Assembly: GCF_042665195.1 (NCBI RefSeq)
Contig: NZ_JBHTBW010000020.1
Span: forward strand, 68,076 to 132,075
DNA length: 64,000 nt
Direction: 5' to 3'
Source: Laceyella putida
GTDB lineage: Bacteria > Bacillota > Bacilli > Thermoactinomycetales > Thermoactinomycetaceae
Positions 1 through 9,114 of this stretch are shown here, piece by piece (position 1 is the stretch's first letter; each line of letters opens with the position of its first letter). The notes under the pieces were generated by a model, which did not search any database, was not told the origin of the DNA, and worked only from the letters and a program-made list of their open reading frames with translations. Both the position numbers and the translations under genes were made by a program.

Positions 1-1
1 T

Positions 2-463
2 TTTCTTTTCTTCGTATTCGGCATTGCCGCTGTATTGGGAGGAGGAATGGGTGGCTGGGCCACTGATAAGTGGGGAACATCAAACACGATCTTGACGGTC
101 ATCAGTTACTTTATCCCTGCTCTCATTCTTTTGCCAGTCACGACTCACTTCCTCCCAGTCTTTATCATTAATCTAACCGTTTGGAGTCTATTGAGTTGGG
201 CGCTCAATCCCGCTCAGCAGAACTATCTAATCAAGGCCGCACCGGAAACTTCGGATATTCAGATCGGGTTGAATTTGTCTGCATCTCACATTGGAATCGC
301 AACCGGCTCCGCTATAGGGGGAGTGGTAATCGAACAATCTTCAGTCTTTTTCAATCCCTGGGTAGGCGCATTTATCACCTTTGTTTCTTTAGGCTTCGCT
401 ATCTATTCCACTAGGCCGGTGTCCGCCAGAAAATATTTAGCTTACCAACACCTTCAAAAATAA
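2..463 (+). CDS. MFS transporter, C-terminal part (truncated by window edge)
   Basis: The frame is open from the first bases of the window, so the true start lies outside it. About 153 residues remain. They hold the last four or five hydrophobic helices of a 12-TM major facilitator permease, including a glycine-rich loop (GGGMGGWATDKWG) typical of the cytoplasmic loop between helices, a segment SHIGIATGSAIGG, and a short hydrophilic tail. This resembles the AraJ/YdhP-type drug or sugar efflux branch, exporting small solutes with the proton gradient. The substrate cannot be told from this part. A strong terminator follows 70 bases later. Confidence 0.8.
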   Translation, partial: FLFFVFGIAAVLGGGMGGWATDKWGTSNTILTVISYFIPALILLPVTTHFLPVFIINLTVWSLLSWALNPAQQNYLIKAAPETSDIQIGLNLSASHIGIATGSAIGGVVIEQSSVFFNPWVGAFITFVSLGFAIYSTRPVSARKYLAYQHLQK

Positions 464-531
464 ATTCGCAAATGCTTCCAGCCACTCCGCTCTCGAAAAT
501 CGGCCTCCACCAGGATTGGGCATTATCCTGA

Positions 532-562
532 AAAGACACCATGATCCTAGCATGGTGTCTTT
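532..562. terminator. Bidirectional intrinsic terminator
   Basis: A 12-bp perfect stem (AAAGACACCATG with CATGGTGTCTTT) around a 7-base loop lies between two convergent genes, the MFS gene on + and the VOC gene on -. T runs on both sides let it serve both. Confidence 0.8.
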
Positions 563-570
563 GCTTCTCC

Positions 571-957
571 TTATTTCTTCGGCTCAAAAAATTCAATCCA
601 TTCCCCATCCGGACCATACACAAAAAAATAGCGGCCGATGGACAACGTCGTAATCTCCTCATCATTGAAGGCCACATTTAACTGCTTGAGGCGATCCCAT
701 TCCTTTTCAATATCGTCCACGGTAAACGCGATGTGATGCACTTTGCCTTCCGCCGGCAATTGGTCATTGTAACCTTGAATAAGTTCCAATTGGGTCTCGC
801 CTGCCCCGGGGAACCCGAGAAAGGCCAATTCCAAGGCCTCATCGTTATGCTTCACACGGCCCAACAGTTTCATGCCCACTACTTCTTGATAAAAAGCCAG
901 AGATGCGTCCATGTCCTTCACCATGACACCGACATGCTCGATTTTGCGAATCGCCAC
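571..957 (-). CDS. VOC-superfamily (glyoxalase/bleomycin resistance-like) protein
   Basis: A 128-residue protein with one vicinal oxygen chelate domain of two beta-alpha-beta-beta-beta modules: IEHVGVMVKDMDASLAFY opens the first, HHIAFTVDDIEKEWDRL the second. Metal-ligand candidates are H8, E57-E65 region, H78 and the late Glu in PDGEWIEFFE. The family includes glyoxalase I, methylmalonyl-CoA epimerase and fosfomycin or bleomycin resistance proteins; the layout is closest to the glyoxalase/epimerase type, but the substrate is not determinable. The GTG at 957 is preferred over an ATG 18 bases upstream because GGAGG sits 8 bases before the GTG and would fall inside the longer frame. It is monocistronic. 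Confidence 0.75.
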   Translation of the reverse strand: MAIRKIEHVGVMVKDMDASLAFYQEVVGMKLLGRVKHNDEALELAFLGFPGAGETQLELIQGYNDQLPAEGKVHHIAFTVDDIEKEWDRLKQLNVAFNDEEITTLSIGRYFFVYGPDGEWIEFFEPKK

Positions 958-1021
958 AACCCCGCCTCCATTCATTTTGATTCCATGTACTATTCAATCT
1001 ATTTTAATTGATTTTAGCAAT

Positions 1022-1056
1022 AAAAACACCCCCGGATCGAAAAATCCGGCGGTGTT
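1022..1056 (-). terminator. Intrinsic terminator, end of the HSP90-like/Sel1 operon
   Basis: A 13-bp stem, read leftward as AACACCGCCGGAT paired with ATCCGGGGGTGTT (one mismatch), is followed by a T run on the minus strand. It lies about 190 bases past the Sel1-repeat gene. Confidence 0.7.
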
Positions 1057-1064
1057 CTCATCCC

Positions 1065-1193
1065 TTATCGTCTTAACTCCAACTCCGCTTCGGCTGAATG
1101 GTGAGTGCCGATTCCAATGCCGAAGTATTCCCCTTTGAACTTGTATCTCCCTGGTTGCGGCAGGGGTTTGCTCACCAGCCGCAGCTCAAAGGT
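1065..1193 (-). pseudogene. C-terminal gene remnant of 42 codons
   Basis: Reading leftward, a frame beginning directly after a TGA encodes 42 residues ending at TAA. The pattern is strand-like (FELRLVSKPLPQPGRYKFKG, then GIGIGTHHSAEAELELRR), has amphipathic alternation and no start codon. It lies between the Sel1 gene and its terminator, so it may be the stump of a deleted gene. The parent family is not recognised. Confidence 0.3.
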
Positions 1194-1249
1194 TCATAGC
1201 GCGCCAAAGGTTGGACAACCCTTTTGAGTTGGCAACTGCTGCCGGCGAT

Positions 1250-3388
1250 TTATGCTTCCCCCCATTCACTTAACAGCTCTTGCGCTTTCTCGTGTCCCGC
1301 ACGGGCCGCTTTGTCGAGCCATTCCACCGCTTCTCCCTCATGCGCGGACAAATCGGGATAATCAAGCAGATAACATGCGAGTAAAAACATGGCCTCCGGC
1401 AGTTCGGCCGTGGCGGCTTTCCGTAACCAGTCAAATCCTTCGCCCCATCTGAGCGCGACACCGTCCCCGTTCAACAAACGCCCGGCCAACTCCAACATGG
1501 CGCTTTCTTCTCCCACCATGGCCGCCCGGCGCAACAACACTTCTCCCTCCAGACTGTTCTTGTCCAGTCCATCCCCTTCAAGCAACCGAAAGCCCAGCTC
1601 ATGCAAGGCGGGCCCAAACTCCGCTTCCGTTGCTCGCTTCAACCACCACTGCCCTTCTTGCGGCTGCGCGTTGATCCCGTCGCCTGTGATCAATCGGCTG
1701 CCCAGCTGGTGCATGGCAGGCGGGTACCCTTCCTCCGCCGCACGCCGCAACCAATGTTCCCCTTCTTCCGACCGCCGCGGAAAGAGTCCCCCCTCCAATA
1801 AGTGGGTGCCCAACACTTGCATCGCGACGGCATGGCCCGCTTCGGCGGCACGGCGAAGCCAGGATTCACTCTGTTCCGGCTCCGGCGGACCACCAAGGCC
1901 ATCCAACAAACACAGGCCATACTGGAACATGCCGCCCACCGCACCCGCTTCGGCTGACTGCCGCAACCAACTTCTCCCTTCTTCCGGCAGACGGGGAAAT
2001 CCCAAACCAAACAGCAACCGATACCCCAATTGGCTCATCGCATGGGGATGCCCCGCCTGCGCGGCTTGTCTCAATAACGCCGCCCCTTCATCAACCGCTT
2101 GCCGTTCAAGCAATTGCTCCGCCAATACGAAGAGCGCGTCCATCTGTCCGGCCGCAGCCGCCCGGCGCAACCAGTTGATTCCTTCGCGTTCTTCTTCCTC
2201 TTCCCCTTCCAGCAAAGTCAAGGCAAGCTGAAACATTGCTTCCGGATCTTCTGCTTCGACCTCCCGCAACAATTCAGCCCACTCCGCTTGCGCCTCCGCG
2301 TCGCTTTCTTCCCGTTTGGCCGCTTGTTCCATCCGCCATGCGCGCACGCGCCCGGTGAGCATCGTCACTTCCCGCATTTCTTCCCTGATGCGATCACGGT
2401 AACGGGACGTTCCGTTCCGCTCATCAAATTGCTGCGCCAACGCCTCCAACCGCTCTTTGAGCCAAGCTTCAGTCACATGTTCCGGTATGTGGATCACTTG
2501 TTTCTCCTGCTCATCCAAGAATGCAAAAAAAACGGCGGCGGCCAGCAAATATTCAAACTGGGAATGGGGTTCATGGGTCGCCAAGGCTTCCGGCAAAGTC
2601 TTCTCCAAACAAGATATCGCCCGCGCTTGGTCCACCACCGTCAGGTATTTGAGATGCTTCGCTTGCGTAGAGAGATACCCCGGCTGGTCATGAATCAGGC
2701 GGTAACCGCGCTCATGAAAATGGGCCGCTTCCTCCAATCGCCCTTCATGCAACAACGGAAGCAAAAAGTTCGCATACGTGGTATGGGGAACCGACTGGCA
2801 ACTGAGTTGTCCATTCAAGATCGGGCGCACCCGTTCATAAGCTTCGGCAAAGTGGTTCCGCGCCAACAAATACTCCAGTTGTAAATCCAATTCACATGCC
2901 ACACAGTCAGAAATCGAATCACGGGGCACCTTCATCCAGCGCTCATATTCCCGTTCCGCTTCCTCCCAATCTCCCTTTCTGCTGGCCATGACATATTTGG
3001 TCTGATGGTAAAACCGCTCGGTGTACCCGAGTTCCGCATACCTTCTCTTCAAGTCTTCCAGCATCGCTTCGATTTGCGCTAGGCTGATCGTCGGAAACTT
3101 GTCCAATTTGTCCACTATCCATTTATACTGCCACATGATGGCATGGCTGTTATAAGCCTCAGGTTCTTTATCGTATTGTGCCAAACACCAGCCGAATGTC
3201 GTGAATGCCTTATCCACCCTGCCGACATGCACCGTTGCCTCCGTCAGTTCCATGCGCGCGAAAAAGCCCCGCTCCGTATGGTGGTACGTATCCGCCAACC
3301 GCACCGCCTCTTCCAACAGAGCAATCTTGGCCTCACCATAAGGCAGGGCTTCGGCCTGTTCCATCAAGGCATCAAACTGTTCCTTCAT
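1250..3388 (-). CDS. Sel1-like repeat (SLR/TPR) protein
   Basis: A 712-residue soluble protein. The first ~350 residues look like irregular TPR helices (EAVRLADTYHHTERGFFARM and similar). From about residue 380 onward there are nine or more consecutive 36-residue Sel1 repeats of the form A-hhh-LG-hhL-G-G, for example LGYRLLFGLGFPRLPEEGRS and LGTHLLEGGLFPRRSEEGEH. Such superhelices bind partner proteins. The ATG at 3388 is chosen because GGGGGA lies just upstream, and it begins 13 bases after the stop of the HSP90-like gene, so the two are co-transcribed; a co-chaperone or client-adaptor role is an inference. Sel1-repeat proteins also occur as immunity proteins in polymorphic toxin loci, an alternative. 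Confidence 0.8.
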   Translation of the reverse strand: MKEQFDALMEQAEALPYGEAKIALLEEAVRLADTYHHTERGFFARMELTEATVHVGRVDKAFTTFGWCLAQYDKEPEAYNSHAIMWQYKWIVDKLDKFPTISLAQIEAMLEDLKRRYAELGYTERFYHQTKYVMASRKGDWEEAEREYERWMKVPRDSISDCVACELDLQLEYLLARNHFAEAYERVRPILNGQLSCQSVPHTTYANFLLPLLHEGRLEEAAHFHERGYRLIHDQPGYLSTQAKHLKYLTVVDQARAISCLEKTLPEALATHEPHSQFEYLLAAAVFFAFLDEQEKQVIHIPEHVTEAWLKERLEALAQQFDERNGTSRYRDRIREEMREVTMLTGRVRAWRMEQAAKREESDAEAQAEWAELLREVEAEDPEAMFQLALTLLEGEEEEEREGINWLRRAAAAGQMDALFVLAEQLLERQAVDEGAALLRQAAQAGHPHAMSQLGYRLLFGLGFPRLPEEGRSWLRQSAEAGAVGGMFQYGLCLLDGLGGPPEPEQSESWLRRAAEAGHAVAMQVLGTHLLEGGLFPRRSEEGEHWLRRAAEEGYPPAMHQLGSRLITGDGINAQPQEGQWWLKRATEAEFGPALHELGFRLLEGDGLDKNSLEGEVLLRRAAMVGEESAMLELAGRLLNGDGVALRWGEGFDWLRKAATAELPEAMFLLACYLLDYPDLSAHEGEAVEWLDKAARAGHEKAQELLSEWGEA

Positions 3389-3401
3389 TGCCTGTTCCCC
3401 C

Positions 3402-5168
3402 TTATGCGTCCAAGCCGCGTTCAATAAAACGGATCAGTCCGCTATTCAATAACATCATCTCTTGCGGCTTCAATGGGTAATGCCCCATCAACAGCGCCTG
3501 CACATACAGCGTTTCCACAATCAACCGGCAAAGCTCCGCATCTTCCACCCGGATCACTTTTTGAATGATGGCATTTTCAAAGTTAAAGCATAATTGGGCA
3601 GGCTCATGGCTTACCCGATTCGTCGTCACTTGCTCAATGATGGAAGCAAAGAGGGGATTGGCCTCTTCTTTGGTTTGCTCGGCCATGCGCAAAAACAACC
3701 CTTCTTCACTCGTCGTATACAGGGCCGGCAAATCATGGGGATGAAACTTTTTGATTTCCGCTGTGCAACCGAACGGTTGCAGGACCGCATTGGCCAAGCG
3801 AACAAAGGAATATGCCAACTCACGCTCTTCCAAGGACAAGTCGGCAAACCCTTGAGTGAACGAAGCGGAATCGATCCGTTCAACGAGGGTACCCGGAAAT
3901 ACGCGACCCAATTTCTCAATCAAGTCGAGGTCGTACATATAGCCCCCATTGATCACACAACGCGATTGCGCTTTGGCCACCTTGCTGATCTGCCGGAACT
4001 CATCCACACTCGGCGTATAGCTAATCGCGGACGACCGGCGGCGAATCTCTCCCATCGTCAGCGTGCCCAATGAGGTCTCAAAGGGCAGCCAATCGATAAA
4101 CAACGCATACAATTCATCATCTTCCAGCGCCAGCAGCTTTAAGGAAGAATAGTGCACACGAATGATTTCCCCAAGCAAAGGAGATTTCCGCTTCGCCAAT
4201 TGCCGGAGATAGCGTTTGATCCCATCGCCAAGTTCTTTTTTCACCAACTCCAACAACGCATCATCATAAAATTCTTCGCGGGAGACTGTTGGCTTTAAAT
4301 GATTCACATTGAGCACACATGTCACGAAGAAAGACCAGTCCGGCAAAATCTTCTCCACTTTTTCCGACAACAACATCTGCTTGACGTAAACGCGATGTTT
4401 CCGCTTGGCATTGATATTGACCGAATGCGGCAAGATATAGGCGATTCCCTTCGCATCTCCCAATGGCGAGTGAAGGGGAATCGCATCAATAAAGTCCACA
4501 TTCCACTTCTCTTTCCCATAGACCAACGCATCAATCGGATTCATGTCCCAAGGAGCTTGGTCGGCATTGAGCCGAATCGCCTTCTCGCCGTAAAAGAAAA
4601 TCGGATAGGGAAGAAATTCCCCGTAATACCGCGCAAATTCTTTCACCTGTTCCGGTTCGAAATACCGCTCAAACCCCTCTTTGCTTTGGATGTAAATGCG
4701 GGTTCCCGGTGACATCGGTTGCGCCAACTTGCGAATCCGGTAACTGCCGTCCGGCCGCCCCCGCCACTCAATCGTTTCTTCACTCTTGATGGAACGAGTG
4801 ATCACCACGATTTCTTCACTCACGATAAAACAGGACAGGAGCCCCACCCCAAACCGCCCGATAAAATCCGCCTCTTGTTCTGACCGTTTTGAAGTTTGCC
4901 CGATTTGCGCCAAAAACTGATGGACCTCTTCCTCCGTCAAACCGATACCATTGTCCTCCAAATACAAGGTGGGCGACGACCCTTCCGCCGCAAAGACTTC
5001 CAAGCCCACTTTTCCATCATGGGTTGGCTCACACTGTTTGCGTGCCGTGATCGCATCCACCGCATTTTGCAACAATTCACGGATAAACACATGCGGTGTG
5101 CTGTACAAATGATTGGACAGGAGATCAATCATGCCTTTTAAATTGACTTTAAAGTGATAATCGCTCAT
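3402..5168 (-). CDS. HSP90-family (HtpG-like) ATPase chaperone
   Basis: A 588-residue protein with a GHKL ATP-binding domain: LLQNAVDAI (motif I, Asn binds Mg-ATP), DNGIGLTEEE (motif II) and GRFGVGLLSCF (lid and motif III). It is followed by a middle domain with a conserved Arg region (SREEFYDD, compare the VDSEDLPLN-type loop of HtpG) and a short C-terminal part. It is slightly shorter than classical HtpG (~625 residues) and matches the divergent HSP90 family of actinobacteria and some Bacillales more than canonical htpG. It is first gene of a two-gene operon with the Sel1-repeat protein and acts in the cytoplasm. Clients are unknown. Confidence 0.85.
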   Translation of the reverse strand: MSDYHFKVNLKGMIDLLSNHLYSTPHVFIRELLQNAVDAITARKQCEPTHDGKVGLEVFAAEGSSPTLYLEDNGIGLTEEEVHQFLAQIGQTSKRSEQEADFIGRFGVGLLSCFIVSEEIVVITRSIKSEETIEWRGRPDGSYRIRKLAQPMSPGTRIYIQSKEGFERYFEPEQVKEFARYYGEFLPYPIFFYGEKAIRLNADQAPWDMNPIDALVYGKEKWNVDFIDAIPLHSPLGDAKGIAYILPHSVNINAKRKHRVYVKQMLLSEKVEKILPDWSFFVTCVLNVNHLKPTVSREEFYDDALLELVKKELGDGIKRYLRQLAKRKSPLLGEIIRVHYSSLKLLALEDDELYALFIDWLPFETSLGTLTMGEIRRRSSAISYTPSVDEFRQISKVAKAQSRCVINGGYMYDLDLIEKLGRVFPGTLVERIDSASFTQGFADLSLEERELAYSFVRLANAVLQPFGCTAEIKKFHPHDLPALYTTSEEGLFLRMAEQTKEEANPLFASIIEQVTTNRVSHEPAQLCFNFENAIIQKVIRVEDAELCRLIVETLYVQALLMGHYPLKPQEMMLLNSGLIRFIERGLDA

Positions 5169-5263
5169 GTTTTCTCACCCGACTAAATTGATAGATCATT
5201 GCTCTTCTACATTTTATATAGAAAAAAAACTGGTGAGTAGGAGGAAAACTGACCAGTCAAGAA

Positions 5264-5297
5264 AAAAGCGAACTCATGCCACGATGAGTTCGCTTTT
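5264..5297 (-). terminator. Intrinsic terminator of PIG-L gene 1
   Basis: A 14-bp perfect stem, AAAAGCGAACTCAT with ATGAGTTCGCTTTT, starts 3 bases after the PIG-L stop codon. Confidence 0.9.
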
Positions 5298-5299
5298 CC

Positions 5300-6178
5300 T
5301 CAATAATTGGACACTTTGGTGTATGGATTCGCCAACAAGCTGTCAAATTGAGCGGGTACACTATGTTGACCCAGTCCATACGCGCCGGCTTTGGGGTTCC
5401 ATGCTTTATACACACGGTTGACGGCGTTGGTCAGCTTCGTTTTGTTGGTGCTGTCCGTTAAGTACAGCTTGTATCCCGGCACTTCTTTATCCGTCGCCGT
5501 TCCCGTTCCAAAGCGGTCGGTTTGAATGGAAACATAGTGCATGGGCTTGCGGCTCAGTCTCCCTTGCTTGTAAAAATCATTCAAAATCTTTCCAAGCAAG
5601 GCATGTTCAATATGCTCATCCGTCGAAGAGAACGATTTGAACTGAGCGTTAGGGAAGAGACGGTCATACATCGCCACAACCGATTTCACTGAATCATATG
5701 TAAATGATCCGTTAGGGACAATGCTGGTTTTCAGTTGGGTACGCGGAATGCCCAATTCCGCTCCGGCCTTAAAGAATTCTTGTATGCGCGCTTGACCGAA
5801 TTCGGCTTTAGTCAGATGTCCATGCAGATATCCTTCCGCCTCCGGCTTATGGTAGACCTTATGCCATTTGCAGTAGACAGCCTTCCCTGGCGGATAGTTT
5901 GGACTGATCGTCTCATTGTCGGCCACTCCATTCACCACTTCGCGCGCAATGGAGTCTTCACCGGGAGAGATTAAAACGAGATAGACCTTTTTGCCCGCGC
6001 GGATATCATTGAGGATCGGCACCCCGAAGCTCAACACCTCATCATCGGCATGGGGCACGATGTATACGGCCACATTGCTCGATGGATCCACTACCGTGGT
6101 CGCGGCGGACAACTGGGTGTGTGAGGGGACAAGCAATAACACCGCCATAATCAGCGCAATCGAAAACAAACGCTTCAT
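5300..6178 (-). CDS. Secreted PIG-L (LmbE-like) deacetylase, copy 1
   Basis: A 292-residue protein with a signal peptide (KRLFSIALIMAVLLLVPSHT... cleavage near SAA) and a PIG-L domain. The metal site is visible as PHADDEVL near residue 44 (H-x-D-D) and DEHIEHALLG near residue 185. Family members are zinc N-acetylglucosaminyl deacetylases (PIG-L, MshB, BshB); the signal peptide suggests an extracellular cell-wall or exopolysaccharide substrate. The start at 6178 has AGAGGTG upstream. It is divergent from a CWB2 surface protein. The same divergent pair recurs at 26.4-29.5 kb, and both PIG-L copies are exactly 292 residues, so they are duplicates. Confidence 0.85.
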   Translation of the reverse strand: MKRLFSIALIMAVLLLVPSHTQLSAATTVVDPSSNVAVYIVPHADDEVLSFGVPILNDIRAGKKVYLVLISPGEDSIAREVVNGVADNETISPNYPPGKAVYCKWHKVYHKPEAEGYLHGHLTKAEFGQARIQEFFKAGAELGIPRTQLKTSIVPNGSFTYDSVKSVVAMYDRLFPNAQFKSFSSTDEHIEHALLGKILNDFYKQGRLSRKPMHYVSIQTDRFGTGTATDKEVPGYKLYLTDSTNKTKLTNAVNRVYKAWNPKAGAYGLGQHSVPAQFDSLLANPYTKVSNY

Positions 6179-6307
6179 TTCAACACCTCTTTGCCTTTTC
6201 TTCACAAAACCATCAAATAACCGACCTTTTCATACTAATCTATTAATTAACTTTTATAGTAAAATAATATCACTTAATTGAGATTCTTATAAGTGGAGGT
6301 GTTCTAT

Positions 6308-7999
6308 TTGCACAAACTGTTCACGATTTCGCTCTCCGTGGTGGCGGCATTGCAGTTGTCCGTCCTGCCCGCCACAGCCCATGCGACAGCAACAGTGGGC
6401 ACGACCCAAACGCAACTGTCTGAAGCGGACAAATTGAAAACCCTGCATCGCATCATGGGGGTGAAAGAGCACTCCAAATGGCAATCCGAACCCAAGTTAA
6501 GCACGCGCGGCATCACCGCCCAAACCGTGACCACCCCTGTGAACTACAAGGGAACAGCCAGCAACACAAAGCAAGACGAGTATGTGTTCCGTGTGTCTAG
6601 CCCAGGCACTGTGCGTATCACAGCCAATCACACCCATGCGAAAATTGATTACATGTTGGCTGGCGTCGATTCATCCGGTTCCATCCAACTCTATCAAAGC
6701 GGGGATACCCTGCCGGCTGGAGAATACTCTTTTGTCGTCATGGCGGACAGCGCTTCCGCCCTCAGTTACGACTATGTGATCAGCGGCGTAACGTTTGCAA
6801 GCCAACCCGATACCACCTTGCCAACGATCGCCTTTACCAGCCCGTCCTTCCCTGTCAGCCGCTTGCCACAAAATACAAGCAGCATCATATTTAGCGGGAA
6901 CACCAACGCGCAAGCGGAAATTTTCAGCAACGACGACTTTTATAAGAGCTTTACCGGGGATTTCAACTTCACCCTGCCACTCCACCCGGGCAACAACTAT
7001 GTGGATCTGTCCGCGGTTGCGGCTTCCGGCAACGCCACATACTACACCTTGGACTTGGTTGTGCCAACGATCAAACGCCTTGGCGGCCATGATCGGTTTG
7101 ACGTTTCCGCCAACGTGGCGAAAGAAATGCCACTATCCGATACGGTGATCATCGCCAGCGGGGGCGCGGGCAAATTTGCCGATGCCTTGTCCGGCGGTTC
7201 CCTGGCCGGTTTGTATCAAGGACCGATTCTCTTGTCCTCGCAATCCGCACTGCCAGCGCCGATCGTAGAGGAAATCAAACGGCGCCAACCAACCACCGCC
7301 GTGATCATGGGTGGAACGGATACCATCGGTACCAGTGTGGAAACGCAATTAAAAGGGTTGGGTGTCACCAATATCAAACGCATGAGCGGCGCCAACCGCT
7401 TTGCTGTCGCGGCCAATGCGGCGAATCACCTGACGGCTGAACTGGGTGCGGCCACGAGTGATACGGCGATCATCGCCAACGGGCTGATCTTCCCGGATGC
7501 CTTATCCTCTTCCAGCCTGGCGAGTGACGCATTGGTACCCACTTTGCTTGTGACCGACAGCAAAGTGCCGGTCGAAATCGAAACGTTCATCAAAAACCAC
7601 ACAAAAGTGAGAAACTTCGTGATTGTGGGTGACGAAGGCAGTGTCTCCAAAGCCGTTGCCGATCGCTTAACGGCCCTCGGCGGCACTGTGAAGCGAGTAG
7701 TGGGCGCTGACCGTTATCAAGTGAACTTGAACCTGGCCAAATTGTACGGCATGGACTTAGGCCACTTGGTCTTCGCCAAAGGAACCGATTACCCTGACGC
7801 CCTGTCCGGCGGCCCGCTCGCCGCTTTCTCGGCACCAGTGTTATCGCCATTGTTCCTCACCCCAACGACCAGCTTGACCACAAGCCTCCAGTCGTATTTG
7901 GATGCGAACCGGAGTAAAATCCAAGTCATCTACATACTTGGGGATGAAGGCTCCATCTCGGCGAGTGTGGCCAACCAATTGGAGCAATACGTCCAGTAA
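6308..7999 (+). CDS. Secreted protein with three CWB2 cell-wall-binding repeats, copy 1
   Basis: 563 residues. A signal peptide (LFTISLSVVAALQLSVLPAT) precedes a PPC-like beta domain (residues ~75-160, QDEYVFRVSSPGTVRI), then an Ig-like segment, then three cell-wall-binding repeat 2 modules to the C terminus. Each module has the signature R-h-G-A-(D/N)-R-(F/Y), for example RMSGANRFAVAANAA and RVVGADRYQVNLNLAK, plus FPDALSSSSLA or YPDALSGGPLA. CWB2 repeats attach proteins to anionic wall polymers non-covalently. The start is called as TTG 6308, six bases after GGAGGTG; the paralogue at 27796 also uses TTG after AGGTG. Function beyond wall attachment is unknown; pairing with a secreted deacetylase suggests wall or exopolymer remodelling. 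Confidence 0.85.
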   Translation: MHKLFTISLSVVAALQLSVLPATAHATATVGTTQTQLSEADKLKTLHRIMGVKEHSKWQSEPKLSTRGITAQTVTTPVNYKGTASNTKQDEYVFRVSSPGTVRITANHTHAKIDYMLAGVDSSGSIQLYQSGDTLPAGEYSFVVMADSASALSYDYVISGVTFASQPDTTLPTIAFTSPSFPVSRLPQNTSSIIFSGNTNAQAEIFSNDDFYKSFTGDFNFTLPLHPGNNYVDLSAVAASGNATYYTLDLVVPTIKRLGGHDRFDVSANVAKEMPLSDTVIIASGGAGKFADALSGGSLAGLYQGPILLSSQSALPAPIVEEIKRRQPTTAVIMGGTDTIGTSVETQLKGLGVTNIKRMSGANRFAVAANAANHLTAELGAATSDTAIIANGLIFPDALSSSSLASDALVPTLLVTDSKVPVEIETFIKNHTKVRNFVIVGDEGSVSKAVADRLTALGGTVKRVVGADRYQVNLNLAKLYGMDLGHLVFAKGTDYPDALSGGPLAAFSAPVLSPLFLTPTTSLTTSLQSYLDANRSKIQVIYILGDEGSISASVANQLEQYVQ

Positions 8000-8003
8000 A
8001 CGC

Positions 8004-8043
8004 AAAAGCTGTTTAGCCCGACAAAGGGGTAAACAGCTTTTTC
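8004..8043 (+). terminator. Intrinsic terminator of CWB2 gene 1
   Basis: A 12-bp stem, AAAAGCTGTTTA with TAAACAGCTTTT, is followed by T residues just after the stop codon. Confidence 0.9.
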
Positions 8044-8058
8044 TTCTGCATTCCACGG

Positions 8059-9114
8059 CTACAAACTGGCGATCTTGTAAATGATTCCTTCCGGGTCGGT
8101 GGGAAGATCCTCGTAAAGGTATTCCGTCCACCATTTCATGAAGGTTTGATATGCTTGCGATTCCTCTGGTTGATGATGGAGAAAATAATCCAGAATGTTC
8201 TCCCAAGCCTCGACCGGACCTTTCCCCTTATGAAAAAAAATTAGCGCCACCGCCGCATCCCTTCGCCATTCACGGGATGGATGCGTCCTCATCCAGTCAA
8301 CCACCCGTTGCGCATGTTCCGGTGACCATTCCCGCAAGTACCCAAAAGCGTAAAGCGCGAGGGATCGCTGATATCCCCATGGCGCCCGTTCAATTTTGTC
8401 CATCAATACCCGCTGGGCGAGCGGATGGCCTTCCCCCACTTTTCCAAGCAATTCGATCACTTGATCCTGAACTTCAAGCTCCTCATGCTCCAGATAGGGG
8501 AGGTACAGGACCATCCCTTCCCGCAACGCTTGACGCGTCTGCCCGTAAACAAGGATCTCATCATCCGCAAAACAAGACAGCAGCACGTCTATGATTTCCT
8601 GTTGCATGTCAGCGTAAGGATACTCCCTTGCCAGCAAACGAACGAGGAAGCGAATCGTATAGGGAACGGCTTGACAGTATCCCCCCTGGTGATACACATT
8701 ATTGATGATCCCGGCCAAGCCCCGCTTGCGCAGCCGCACATCCCCGGAACACATCGCTTTCAAATGAATCGGGACATCCACCGCCTTCCCATAGGCGTGG
8801 TTCATGCGGGCCCAGTCGAGCTCATCCCATCCCTGTAACAGCGTGTCCGCAACCGAACTCTGAAACAGGGGATGCGCATGCAGAAGCTGAAACACTTTCT
8901 GCCGCGTTTCCAGCAAGTGACTCCCATATTCCGCATCGATTCCCAACCAATACAGAATCGACGCCGCCGTTCGTTGCACATCCGGATTCGCATGATCTAC
9001 CCATTCATAACACTTCGGGCGCAGCTCTGTGATCCATCCCCTCTCCCGATCATCGAAAACCCCAGCCATCAATTCCGCTTCAACCTGTTGTAATTCATGG
9101 AGCAACTCTGTCAT
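8059..9114 (-). CDS. HEAT-repeat-like protein, possible immunity protein
   Basis: 351 residues, alpha-helical throughout, no signal peptide. Repeating helix pairs with aromatic/leucine cores suggest HEAT-type superhelix. A segment NNVYHQGGYCQAVPYTIRFL near residue 135 resembles the YHQGS-hY-AT-hAVPFL motif recurrent in HEAT-like proteins beside polymorphic toxins. That makes an immunity or protein-binding role plausible given the RHS toxin island that begins about 1 kb away; this is inference. The gene is alone, convergent to the CWB2 gene, with no terminator of its own seen except the shared hairpin at 8004-8043. Confidence 0.55.
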   Translation of the reverse strand: MTELLHELQQVEAELMAGVFDDRERGWITELRPKCYEWVDHANPDVQRTAASILYWLGIDAEYGSHLLETRQKVFQLLHAHPLFQSSVADTLLQGWDELDWARMNHAYGKAVDVPIHLKAMCSGDVRLRKRGLAGIINNVYHQGGYCQAVPYTIRFLVRLLAREYPYADMQQEIIDVLLSCFADDEILVYGQTRQALREGMVLYLPYLEHEELEVQDQVIELLGKVGEGHPLAQRVLMDKIERAPWGYQRSLALYAFGYLREWSPEHAQRVVDWMRTHPSREWRRDAAVALIFFHKGKGPVEAWENILDYFLHHQPEESQAYQTFMKWWTEYLYEDLPTDPEGIIYKIASL

